The notes under the pieces: generated by a model
Told to the model about the DNA's origin: nothing
Seen by the model: only the letters and a program-made list of their open reading frames with translations
Database searches by the model: none
Shown here: positions 11,906-22,559 of the stretch, one piece after another
Layout: every line of letters starts with the position of its first letter
How positions within the stretch are numbered: the first letter of the stretch is position 1
Made by a program: the position numbers and the translations under genes
Source: Galaxea fascicularis
Lineage: Eukaryota > Cnidaria > Anthozoa > Scleractinia > Euphylliidae
Direction of reading: 5' to 3'
Length of the DNA stretch: 64,000 nucleotides
Assembly (NCBI GenBank): GCA_948470475.1
Contig: OX419346.1
Span: forward strand, 18,192,004 to 18,256,003

Positions 11906-13364
11906 CTGGACCTCGAGGCCAAATAAAAACATCACCAGAAAATCACACGACATCACATGATGAAATTATTCTGCCCCTAGAAAGACTTTATCACGCAAAA
12001 TAACCGAAGAGACTCCCTTCATCAACAAAAACAAGTATTTGTGATTTATAACGTATTGTTTGCCGTCCTGTCTCGGGGCTATCTTTCCTTTGCGCGGAGT
12101 TACGTCTGTTTTGTTCCCTTGTTTGGTTCTTGCTGTCCTTTCAGCGCACGTTTTTGGCCGGTTTTTGCCATTTTTCGAGTGTAAGAAATCAACACGATCT
12201 CGTCATTCCTTACTTGGTGTTACCATAGAGATTTTTGCTGATCTAAGACAGCGAGGGCTCTCTCTATCTTGTCACGCTAGCTGTTGCTTGCTTGTCAAGC
12301 GAGCACTCGCGAAGGAACTTGGTACGAATTCGAATTATAAGTGTTTTTTCGAGCCACTTGTCACTTCAGACGCCCCCAGCCTGGCATCCTTAAGCTGGGT
12401 TTGGGGTAGAGGCAATCCTCTGAAAGAGAACAGAGGTGGAGAACGATTTCACAGCGAATGAGCCGCCGAAATTCTCTCAGGGAGCCATGGCGGTTGACGA
12501 GTGAGGTTGTCTTTCTGGCCCTTCTGTGGATAGTATCCAGGACCTAGCATGGCAATTTTAGTTTGACATGTTTTGGTTTACAAATAATACAATCAGCTGA
12601 ATATTTCGCCTGTAGGACTGGATGGCTCGACACAAAATGAGGAAAAATATATGAAATAGAAATTGGCGGACTTCCATGTCGCCGTTATCAACGAATTACC
12701 CATGCAGAACTCAATTCGTTTGTGAAATAAGTGGGAATAGCTGTACTTGAAGAGCTTTTGCTCTGCTTGCCAAATTAAAGGAGTGAGGAGGAAAGCGCGG
12801 AGGAGAAAAGAGTAGAGGAACTGAACTTCACTACAAATGCTGACTTCTGGCGCTCGGAGGAATTTTTGTATGGAAAACTTTAAGACAAAAATGCGTATTT
12901 TTGGTGTTGCTTGAGGGTGTTCAAAGCAAACATTTTTGGTTTTCTAGTAAAACAAACGGTCATTTTTATCCGAAATCTTCAGTTGTATTTGGTTTAATGG
13001 CTGCTAAAGTTTAAACAACTAAACATTTGGCAGTAACAACGGTTCATTTCAACTTTCAAATTCTAAAAGCAATCGCGGTGCTTCTGTCAGAAATGGTTCC
13101 CTGAGGAATAGGATATCAAGGCCCTTCTGGAAAAGAGTTAACCTAGAGCGCTGACTTGCACCAGGTTGTGGAAGGTGTCACATTACACGAAAATTTGAGA
13201 TATCTTGTTAGTAAATACGTACGTAAATGATGGCACGTGCTTTGTATTGTGCGTTGACCAATGAAACACTGCCTGGTGTTCCTATGGTGCATTTTGCTGC
13301 ACTGGAAAAAGACCGAAATCCAATATGATTTTCAACTCGGTGCCTACGGCCCGAGTGAAAAAAA
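11906..13364. other. Spacer between ALAS units, no gene recognised
   Basis: About 1.46 kb with no similarity to either duplication unit. A 133-codon open frame (12060-12461) has unremarkable composition, no domain and no splice partners, and I do not call it. The rest holds stop-rich AT-biased sequence. Confidence 0.5.
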
Positions 13365-13475
13365 AAATAAAGGGTAAGCCCAGAGCGCAAGCTTATCTAC
13401 AAATCCTATAAACAGTAAATGCCAAAATATTTAAAGGATATTTTAATAATATTCCCCCCGCATGACATGTTTTAA

Positions 13476-13906
13476 AGGGAACCTCCACTCTGACAAAAAG
13501 GTTCACTTCAAATCATACGAAATAATTTTTAGAATCAAATTTGTTTGAAGTTTTAACTAACAAAGCCCGTTTACCTTAAATACATGAATTATAGACTCGT
13601 TTATTTTTGTTTTCAAAGTTCCCGGGCGCCGCCATCTTCAATAATTGTGACGTGAAATGGTTGCTTTCTTGTTATTAGACAAAAGCTCTTTGTGTCAGAA
13701 CAATAGAGTAACCAAGACACGTCACAATTATTCAAGATGGCGGCGCCCAGGAAATTTGAAAACAAAAGTACGCGATTCTGAAATTCGTTTTTCTCCACTA
13801 TAGATAATCTTCTGGAAAAAAAAAAAAGAAAAAAGAAAACTAACGTTGCTGCAAATACTATATCCAGCGGTTTAAAGTGATTCTTTGGTAGGAGTGGAGG
13901 TTCCCT
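13476..13906. mobile_element. MITE in ALAS copy 2 promoter, TTAA target repeats
   Basis: Ends AGGGAACCTCCACTC and GAGTGGAGGTTCCCT, each next to TTAA (13472-13475 and 13907-13910). An inner inverted pair around GGCGCCGCCATCTT and AAGATGGCGGCGCC sits about 100 bp apart. Copy 1 has the single site TTTAA near 2980. TTAA duplication is the hallmark of piggyBac-type insertion, but no transposase is present. It lies only about 50 bp upstream of the TATA box and may alter expression of copy 2. Confidence 0.75.
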
Positions 13907-13953
13907 TTAATCAAATATGGTCTTAGCGTCCTTATTTGGTAGTCGACTCGACG

Positions 13954-13960
13954 TATAAAA
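13954..13960 (+). promoter_or_regulatory. TATA box, ALAS copy 2
   Basis: TATAAAA stands 107 bp before the main ATG at the position equivalent to the copy 1 TATA box. The expected start site is near 13984. Confidence 0.65.
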
Positions 13961-13993
13961 CCGGGCTGGCGGCAGCACGAGACGATCGCATTT

Positions 13994-14012
13994 GCGGATG
14001 CAGTGTCATTCC
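13994..14012 (+). promoter_or_regulatory. Candidate iron-responsive element, ALAS copy 2 5' UTR
   Basis: The same hairpin as in copy 1: bulged C 13995, arm 13996-14000, loop CAGTGT 14001-14006, arm 14007-14011. The lower stem is better here: TG pairs with CA, then after an internal loop CAT pairs with ATG. Conservation of every base of the upper hairpin while flanking leader bases have changed supports selection on the structure, though the two copies may simply be young. Confidence 0.6.
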
Positions 14013-14060
14013 ATTGATGGATCACATCTTCGTTGCGTGAAATCGACTCTTTTGGCAGTT

Positions 14061-17000
14061 ATGGAACTTGCAAAGAAATGTCTGTTTTTGGCGCGTGTGC
14101 CCTCGTTTTTCCTTCGCAAAGCTCGCCAAATTCGAGCGAAAAACGACGGTAAGACAACATTTTCGACTTGTGATTGGAAAATTTAAATTTAATTCCTGAA
14201 ATTTTTTGCCAAATGTGCCGTGTAATGTACTCTGCTGCATCTTTCGTTTTTACCCCTTCAAGAACTTGTTGTTAAGCTTTCATAAAACAGTTCACAACTT
14301 CAACTGATTTCCACCACAGGAGCAAAGACTGTTGGAACCGCGACTACTGCCAAAGGTTTGTTGTTTAAACAAAATTTGATTTTATACAAGGAGATAGCTT
14401 AGGGGAGGGGTGCCCGTGAACCCCCTTTGTAAGCATTTTTTTAAGCAAACAACTTATAATATTCAGGTGACAATCTGGTGAGTACCCTGTGTTTGACCCA
14501 GTGTGACCCTCGAGTGGTTTCACGCCGTTAACTCTGGTTGTTTACCAAAAAATTTCGGAAATTTCGGTTGGAATGTAAATCGTATGACTATGTTGGTGTT
14601 CCCGACCGCAAAATTTCCAACATTTTCGGAACATCTTGAAAAGTAGTCCAAAATTTCCAACCGGAATTTCCGAACGGAAAATGTGTTAACCATTTGCGAT
14701 TTTCACCAGTTCTAAGCCCTACTCCAATTTTGATGCGTGTCACGTTTTAATAGCGTCGCGCACAAATGACGTCACCAAAATTGAGACCCCCTACTTGACT
14801 CAGACAAACAAACCACTCTAAGTGCCATTTCTACAAGAGCGATCAATGGTATACGCCAATCCTTAACGGAATTTTTCATTGGGGATTTTTGCTTACCATT
14901 TGTACAAACCGTTGACCAACCGGTTTTCCCATGTGAATGGTGAACAACTTCCATCTCCCCCGATTTCCGCATCGCCAGAGTCGCCAGATACTCCTGCTAG
15001 AGGGGAAGCTGAAAGTTCGGCAAAAGCTGTAGGGGATACAGTAAGTGGACGGACGGCCACCGGACGAAAAGGAGCAGCTTCCGTCTGGTTCAACTGCATG
15101 TGGTGCGACAAACACACTCGACTAGACTCTAGTCGTGAATACACAACTTCTATTGGATAATCGGAAGTTTAGTGGTGAAAATTTTACTGAAATGATTAAA
15201 AAAATATTGGGTCGCCGCATAATTTTGGTTAGCTCGGCTGGCTTTTTCCTGAAATATGTAAAATAAAATAGAGTAAGGCAATCAAGTGAAGGATGACCCT
15301 CGCAGTTGTGAACGCAATTTATGCAATTGCGTAAAGAAGCATGAAAAAAATGCAGGGCTTATATGTGTATATCATATACCTGTACATCATTCACAGAGTA
15401 ATGTAAAGATCACAAGTCTCACAGGTACACTGTAAACTGCACTACAAGTTTACCATTGTATCTCGTACTGCAGTGTACCATCGCAAATGTTTGTCTTTTG
15501 ATCTTACAGCTGCTGCACCCAACCTGGATGCCCTCCAGTCTCACTTTGATTATGACCAGTTCTTCATGAGTGAGATTGAGAAGAAGAAAAAGGATAACAC
15601 TTATCGCATTTTCAAGAAGTTGAATCGTTTGGCTGATTCGTTTCCACATGCCAGGGATTTTAGTTGCTCCACGCGAGGAAAGGATGTCACCGTCTGGTGC
15701 AGTAATGACTATCTTGCAATGAGTCGCCACCCAGAAGTTTTGAAGACTGCAAAGTAAGTTTGCATGAAGTCATTGCTCGTTTGAAGGGTGGAGAAGTGGC
15801 AATTTTGTCATGAAAAATTAAAATCAGAAATTTTCAAGCTGTCATAAATTGGTCTGTGTACTCAGGGTTGTCAAAAAGATTTTAAGTAGAAGGAGAATCT
15901 GGGAAAGAAGATGGCACTCAGGGGGTAACAACACCAATTTTAATGTGGCCCTATATTTTCTCTTTTTACCGGCGAATTGTTGCCGCCGATATCGCTGGTT
16001 GCCAGCGCTTTTTGACCACCCTGCAATCTCGTTCCCAGGGTCTCTCCTCTTCCCGTCCCCAGAACGAGGTTGACCACCCTGTTTACTGGCCACTAATGTG
16101 AGAAACGAGTTCGCACACTCTTCATCTTGTATCAACTAAAGGTAAAGATCCTTCTTACTGTTATCCATACACTGCTAATGGTGCGGATGCAAGAAGAATG
16201 TGTTTTATTATCATTATTGCTTTTACTTTGGTGATTTCTTCCCTTTTATTTCCGTGTACTGCATTAAAAAATCCATTTCTTTGCTTTAAAGTACAACTAA
16301 AATGCAGCTTGGCTATTCAGTTGATTGAAAAATTTGGTTTTATCAACGGAATTGATAATGTAAATTGACCACTGTATATGGATTCTAAAAGTTGACGTTT
16401 CGAGCGTTAGCCCTTCGTCAGAGCGAATTCAGTTGATTGGTTAATTGGGTTTTCAGTTGGCCAGCCGTGAAAAATGTATGTAGGCAGTTAGTTCAATATC
16501 TTAAATGCGATTACCTGCAACTGCATGGTACGAGAAGCTGTAAATTAAAGGCAGTTTGAGGCTAATTGCATAAGGTCACGGTGTGATCACATATTTAGGT
16601 GCTTCGCTACAGTCAGCATGGTTATACCACTTATATTAACAACCTAGTTTGGCCACATCCAATTCATCTTTGTCTGAAGGAAAACCATTGAGCAGCATGG
16701 GGTTGGAGCTGGAGGCAGCAGGAACATATCCGGAACAAGCAGCTATCACGATGTCTTGGAGAAGACGCTAGCAGATCTTCACCAGAAGGAGGCTGCCCTA
16801 CTGTTTACATCAGGCTACGTAGCTAATGACACCACGCTGCTTACATTGGCACAGCAGTTACCTGGTAAATAGGCATAACCAATAAATTACCTTATCAGTA
16901 AATTAGAAATAAGCAACAAAACGTCTATTCTGGCGGCAGAACACTCCTTTTGTATTGTTTTGACTCCGACTTAGTTGTTTTTGGAAATTCGCCCACAATT

Positions 17001-19330
17001 TTGACAAGCTGTTATGTCAAACTTTAAAACACTGTTAAATATCAAAGCTGATGTGTTTGGCTTTGTTAGTAAATCTATGGAATCTGCCCTTTTTTTCAAA
17101 TTGGAGAAACTGCCAAACTTGTGTTAGTGTATAAAAGACTGAAAAAATGTTAAAAGACGTCCGCGCTAAAACAGCCGTTCCTCGTACGTTTTTGACGTTC
17201 AAAAACAATCTGGAGTGTGGCGCGCTGTTGTCTTTTTCTCTTCTCCTGCCTCCCTTCATCTTACTCTGTTTTTTTTTTCCTTTCTTTCCATTGTTGTGGT
17301 GTGATGCTTGGTATTGTCGGACCCAAAAATGTCGCGTTTTGGCCTGATTCCGGTCAAATAGCTGCAATTTTCGGAAGGCACGTCTTTGCAAATCCAGCTA
17401 GATGTATTTGTTGACGTACAGTAACACTACTGGTATTCCCTCAGGTTGCTTGATCTTCTCGGCTGCTGGAAACCACGCTTCTATGATCCAGGGTATCAGG
17501 AACAGTGGTGCAAAGAAGTACATCTTCCGGCACAATGATGTGGAGCACCTTGAGCAGCTACTGCAGCGAACGGATCCAAACGTGCCCAAGATTGTCGCCT
17601 TTGAAACTGTTCACTCTATGACGGGGGATGTATGCCCACTGGAAGAGCTTTGTGATGTGGCGCACAAGTATGGGGCACTGACGCTTGCTGATGAGGTGAG
17701 ATACGCGAAAACCATACGGTGCTGTGAAGTGCTGTGAACGAATCAAAATTCTTGGCAGTTTCAGTTTGGCTTAGTCTCAGTCGTTTTTGGTTTACGAGTT
17801 TTGTCAAGCAAGCAGAGCAAAGGAAACGGTATAATTTCGACACTCGATTCAAAACTTTAAAACTGATATTTATCTTTTCGTGTAATTAACACTTCAAGCC
17901 CTGACATCAACATGTATATTCTCTTAACTGGTCTTCTGGTATTGATCTCATAGTACTTGTTCAGGACATTTCAAGTTTGACCGTTTCCTTTATTCTCATA
18001 ACCTGAGTTTTAGCTGAAATAGTGATACTGTTAGGAGAAAGTATAGGCTCTGGTGCCTGTTAAGGCTAAAAGAGTTACGTGTGACGATTTCCTATCTGCT
18101 ATGAACAGGTCCATGCTGTGGGTCTGTATGGCCATGGCGGTGCAGGCATCGGCGATCGAGACAAGGTCCTGGATAAGATGGACATAATTAGTGGCACCCT
18201 TGGTAAAGCCTTTGGTGTGATAGGAGGATACATCGCAGGGACAGCAGCATTAGTGGACAATATTTGCAGCTATGGCTCAGGGTTCATCTTCACTACCTCG
18301 CTGCCTCCAGTGATTGTGAATTGTGCCATAACATCCATTGGTATCCTGTCCAGTGAGGAAGGACGTCAACTGCGCAGTAAACATCAGAGCGTTGTCCATA
18401 CTTTGCGGAACAAGCTTGTGAGTGCTGGTCTGCCTGTGGTGTATGCTCCAAGCCACATCATCCCTGTGCATGTAAGTGCTAATTCTTGATTATGTTTGTT
18501 TTATTTTTTTCTTTGGTTTTCTTTAATTTGCTGTTTTTCAACAGGTATGTAATAGGCCTGTTTGCACAAGTTGTTTTGGATGCATTTTTTTTTCAAAAAA
18601 CGTCAACTATTATTTTCTTAATCACATTGGTTTAACTCCAGAACAAGCTCTTGTTTTAAAAATATTTGTGAAGCTTCAAGCTTGTTCCAAACCTTCGGGT
18701 GCAAAAACGGTATCACTATATGCATTGGAATTTTTATTTAGAACCATTTGTAAAACGGCGATCCGCTTGCTTTAAAAAGCTAGTCTTTCACCATGATTTC
18801 AAAATACGAAAGGGCAAATGAGTGGCAAAATTTCATGCCTGGAAACGTCTTCATTTTTAAGATACGAAGGAGATATATGGCGCCCGAAAAGCGCCCGAAA
18901 AGTTTCGGGATTTTCGAGAAACGGGTGTCACGAAAAAAACAAGCAGAATAGAACCAAACGATGCGCGGTATAATTTATACAATGCGCACACGCGGGTTGA
19001 TGGCGTCTCCATCTTGAATGATAGGTTGGGGATGCAGCAAAGTGCACCGCCATCTGCAACGAGATGCTCACTAAATACGGTATGTATGTACAGTCGATCA
19101 ACTATCCCACAGTGGAGCGCGGCAAAGAGAGGTTGCGTATCGCTCCAACTCCCAAACACATAGAAGAGATGATGGACAAGTTCACCGACGCGCTGGTCAA
19201 GGCTTGGAAGAATAACAGCATGGAGGTTCTCACACCCGTGTGTACTACCGAGTGCGACTGCCAGGACCGCTGCATCACATACAAGAAGCTCGAATGCAAC
19301 AAGTATGCCTCGCAGGCTGGCGCTGCTTAA
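14061..19330 (+). CDS. ALAS: 5-aminolevulinate synthase, copy 2 (CP-motif-less, 7 exons)
   Basis: Exons: 14061-14148, 14320-14355, 15510-15753, 16680-16864, 17445-17695, 18109-18471, 19025-19330; 490 aa with no stop or frameshift. Exon 1 is 66 nt shorter than in copy 1. Exons 3 and 4 are missing, but exon 2 ends and exon 5 begins in the same phase, so the frame holds. K301 (SGTLGKAFG) and D267 (the PLP Asp) remain. Changes: KKCPF to [13 protein letters not shown] to SAAGNHAS (A191); TFVDE to TLADE; GAGGT to GAGGS; the exon 6 acceptor is AAG instead of TAG. Either an expressed enzyme freed from heme feedback, or a gene early in decay with its frame still open. An in-frame ATG at 13998 could add 21 residues. 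Confidence 0.8.
14390..15275. other. Unrelated sequence replacing ALAS exons 3-4 region in copy 2
   Basis: Between the conserved parts of intron 2 and intron 4, about 2.6 kb of copy 1 (3600-6190) is replaced by about 0.9 kb with no similarity to it. It includes inverted AATTTCCAAC/GGAAATTTCGG-type words (14545-14690) suggesting transposon debris. A 93-codon open frame at 14879-15160 has no recognisable domain. No trace of exon 3 or 4 coding sequence is left. Confidence 0.65.
15863..16023. mobile_element. MITE in ALAS copy 2 intron 5
   Basis: Inverted ends CAGGGTTGTCAAAAAG and CTTTTTGACCACCCTG bound 161 bp. The CAGGG start is reminiscent of hAT elements. There is no equivalent in copy 1. Confidence 0.6.
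16328..16426 (-). mobile_element. 99-bp Penelope-like fragment with hammerhead-like core
   Basis: The insert is flanked by perfect 13-bp direct repeats (ATTCAGTTGATTG, 16315-16327 and 16427-16439), and copy 1 lacks it. On the minus strand it starts TCGCTCTGACGAAGG, then a GGGC/GCTC stem with a TAAC loop, then GAAACGTC. CTGANGA ... GAAA ... GTC is the hammerhead core order known from Penelope-like retroelements; here one unpaired A separates the first box from stem II, so activity is uncertain. No reverse transcriptase is present. Confidence 0.55.
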
Positions 19331-19465
19331 AGCGCTGGTCTGCAGCTCTGAACTCCGAATGGATTCTTCAGTTAGCTTGTGTATGTTCGCAGAGCTGCAA
19401 AATGAACGCAAGTCCGAATTTTGTGAAATTGTAAAAGTCAAATGACAATTAAAGTTGAAATAATC

Positions 19466-19471
19466 AATAAA
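19466..19471 (+). terminator. Poly(A) signal, ALAS copy 2
   Basis: AATAAA 136 bp downstream of the stop codon, within sequence aligned to copy 1, where it reads AATGAA. Confidence 0.6.
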
Positions 19472-20011
19472 GATGTTTTTATGCAAGTGTGTCTGCTGTT
19501 TGTGTGTAATGTAAGTTTAGAGTTCGCCGCACCATCACGGTAGCCATGCAAAAAATCGTATACGACACTTGTCACTCAATATTACCTACACCTACGACTG
19601 CCGTATGGTTTTAAAACATAATTCAAAATCCTACGACAAATGTTAGGCCGCGTGCGTCTGTGGTAGAGAAGTTGTAGGAGCATTCACACGGCACAACTTT
19701 GTTCTACTTTGTGTCGCATACGCCAAGAAGCGCGCGACAAATCGTACCGTGTAAATCGGCCTTTAAAAAGCTTATTCCAAAATTGCGTTCTATCACCCTC
19801 TCGAGAATCCGTCCATCAACTGATTTTTCTGGTTAATCCTTTAAACCCTAAGATCAAACTTTAAATTCTCATTTGCTGCCCTACACATTTGCTATAGAGG
19901 CAGAGGGAGAAACTGTTAAAATATCAAGGAAATTTATCTTGTGTGATCCTGTTCTTAATTCTCGTTACCTTTCTGTTTCACAAAGATATTACCGGGGGAA
20001 ATAACATGCTG

Positions 20012-20088
20012 GGGTTAAATACGGAGCCCCATAAGGGACACACATATTTTTTTATTTTAGTGCCACTTTTGGTGCCACTTTTAGTGCT
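20012..20088. repeat. Left terminal repeat of ~15-kb inserted block
   Basis: GGTTAAATACGGAGCCCCATAAGGGACAC-type sequence followed by AGTGCCACTTTT-like short repeats recurs inverted at about 34938-35016. The pair encloses about 15.0 kb and may be the ends of one large element into which others jumped, or two related solo elements. Confidence 0.5.
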
Positions 20089-20434
20089 ACTTTTGATGCC
20101 ACGTTTTGTTGTGAAGTACGTACCGCGAGCGTCTCACTTGTCTTATCGTTCAGTTCTGGTTTTATCCACCCTTTCGACAATCGTTGTGGCTATGAAGATT
20201 GTTCGATATTTCTTTTGGCAGCTATTTGCACCACCTCAAAAGCAGTGCTTCCGAGTTATTTACCTGCAACCAGAGGTAACGCTCTTGCTCGAGACGAGGT
20301 AATAGAAAAGTACTTTAACCTTGGATTTACTGCTCATATCAAGAAATTGTTTTCTTTCTTGCAAATGTGCATGGTGTACGTATTAGCCTGAGGCATTTGA
20401 AGAGAATTCTAAGGAGGCTGGGGTGTAGGAGACG

Positions 20435-21447
20435 TCAGTTTCAAGCGACCTAGATGAAATAGTAGAGGTAGTGCAACAGGAATTGCGGAGAAGTAGCAGT
20501 TCACTTGGATACAGAGCAATGCACCAGAGACTAGTAAATCATTATGGACTTGTCACCACGAGAGAAGTTGTGCGGCACGTACTGAGGGTGTTTGACCCTG
20601 ATGGCGTGGAACGCCGATGAAGGCATAGACTTCGAAGAAGGGTCTACCGATCTAAAGTCCGAATTATGGCATATAGACAGTTATGACAAACTGAAACCTT
20701 TTGGCTTTTGTGTTCACGCTGCCATAGATGGTTTCAGTCGGAGGATTTTATGGCTTGAGGTGGCATCATCAAACAACGACCCTAAGATAATAGCTCAGTA
20801 TTATCTTGACTATGCTAGGAAGTCGGGAGCTACTGCACGTATCATTCAGGGAGAAAGGGGAACAGAGAATGTGAACTTGGCAGCTATTCAACGATTCTCT
20901 CGCAGATTCTCCGGGGATGATTTTTCGGGAGAAAAGAGTTTCATTTACGAAAAATCAACTTCAAATTAACGAATAGAGGCATGGTGGGGACGTTTGAGAC
21001 AGGGATGTGCAGACTGATGGATACAGTATTTTAAGAATTTAAGAGATTCTGGTTTGTACAACAACAACAACATTGTACAACAAGAAGGCCTGAAATTCTG
21101 TTTTATGGATTTCCTACAAAAAGAGCTACATAGCGTTGTCCTGGAGTGGAATGTTCATAGAATTAGACCATCCACCAATCTGGATTCCCCTTCTGGAAAC
21201 CCAGAGATTCTTTACTTTCTTCAGGAACTAAAAGGTGCACAGGATTATTCTACCCGATAGATCTGGATGAAATTGAAATAGCAGAGAGTATTTGCCCAAT
21301 GGGACCACAAGAAAAAGGGTGTTGTCCTGCCTTCAGAGAACTGGCAGAAATGATTATGGAAGAGGAGAGAATAGACATGCCCACTACCATTGATGAGGCT
21401 CGCCTACTGTACTTTGTGCTTTTGGACCTCATTCATGACCTACAGTG
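20435..21447 (+). pseudogene. Decayed DDE integrase-core transposase
   Basis: Readable blocks in order: a helical N-terminal part with SLGYRAMHQRL and VFDPDGVERR (about 20438-20610); an RNase H-fold part with ELWHIDSYDKLKPFGF, IDGFSRRILWLE, GTENVNLAAIQRF and DFSGEKSFIYEKSTSN (20660-20968); and a C-terminal part with WNVHRIRPSTN (21105-21260) and a final acidic stretch. A stop after VERR and frame changes near 20615 and 20970 break it. The WHxDxYDKLKPxG pattern belongs to a family of integrase-core (rve-like) transposase proteins abundant in cnidarian and fish genomes. A relative of its N-terminal half lies at 38105-38540. Confidence 0.75.
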
Positions 21448-21449
21448 AT

Positions 21450-22270
21450 CTCAAACTTTAGACCGAAAACTAAAAGAGGTGTTACACTAGTTCCAAGTAA
21501 TGGAAAGAGTTCAACTATTCATTTCTTTCAATGCTGTTACGAACGGTACCCAGAAACGGGCTGTTACATTTGTTAATGCGATGCAAAATTAGTTTTGTAC
21601 CACATAATAACTAGCACTGCAACGTATGTTTATGCTATCTGCCACGGCCAGATGTTATTTAAGGTTTATGAAACATCATGATATTGAAATTGGTCCAAAG
21701 TCTATAACTGCTCCAAAGCAGGATTAGAAGGGAAGAGTAGTGCAAAACTGGAACTGCAATTCGTCAATTATAAATAGGAAGCTTGGCCTAAAAAAATGGA
21801 GGTAGCAGCGAAAAAAAGGTGATGCTTAAAAGGATTTTAAGGGGATGAGCCGTTTTGTTCTACAGCTACATTCCTGGACAAAACCTTTGGGATACTTTGC
21901 TAGAAACGTTAACTGCAAGGCCATTTCTCCCCCCTCCTCCACAAGTTAACTGCAAGGCCGTGTCTTGTACTGAAATTATGAAAGTCGCTTTCAATATTGG
22001 TAAGGGGGACGGGGGGCGATTGTAATAACTAATAAGAAATCCAACAATCGTTTTAGGGCTTGTAATTTTGATGCAGTAATGTGTTCGGCACCGTGGTTTA
22101 CTTTTTTTTGCGCAGGAATCTTATTATTTTGCGCTGGCATACATTAACACCGATGACGCCAGAGTAGGCATCTGGTAAGAGTATTGAACAAAAATCCTGC
22201 GCTGACACCCCAACTCCACGCGTGTACCTTCATACAATGGAAACAATTGGCTTGTCCGGATTTGCTAGTA
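21450..22270. other. Gene-free spacer
   Basis: No coding region or repeat was recognised in this AT-rich spacer between the decayed transposase and the virus-like block. Confidence 0.45.
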
Positions 22271-22279
22271 GTGTATAAA

Positions 22280-22478
22280 ATGGGGGTATAAGCACATTTT
22301 CTCGCCAAAACGCTCAAATCATTGAAATAATGCAACAAATAGGCTTCAAATCGCTGATTTCATGAATTTCCATTGTTCCACTTTTTTCCACAATCTGAGT
22401 CCCATTTGTTGATTTTGTGCTTATTTTGCACTTTTTCAACGATCTTAGTCATTTTTTTATTTGTGTTTATACCCCCAT
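22280..22478. mobile_element. ~200-bp MITE
   Basis: ATGGGGGTATAAGCAC at the left end is mirrored by GTGTTTATACCCCCAT at the right end, with weaker outer similarity (TAGTAGTG / CGCTACTA). It lies beside the 3' end of the virus-like cassette. Confidence 0.55.
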
Positions 22479-22559
22479 TCAGGCCCGCTACTACGATAAT
22501 AAGCGATAATGTTTCCTTCCACATCTTGTTTGTCCATACATATTACTTAGATTATTTGT

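Noticed and set aside
12060..12461. 133-codon open frame between the ALAS units
   Set aside because: No domain, no splice partners, no homolog recognised, and no duplicate in unit 2.
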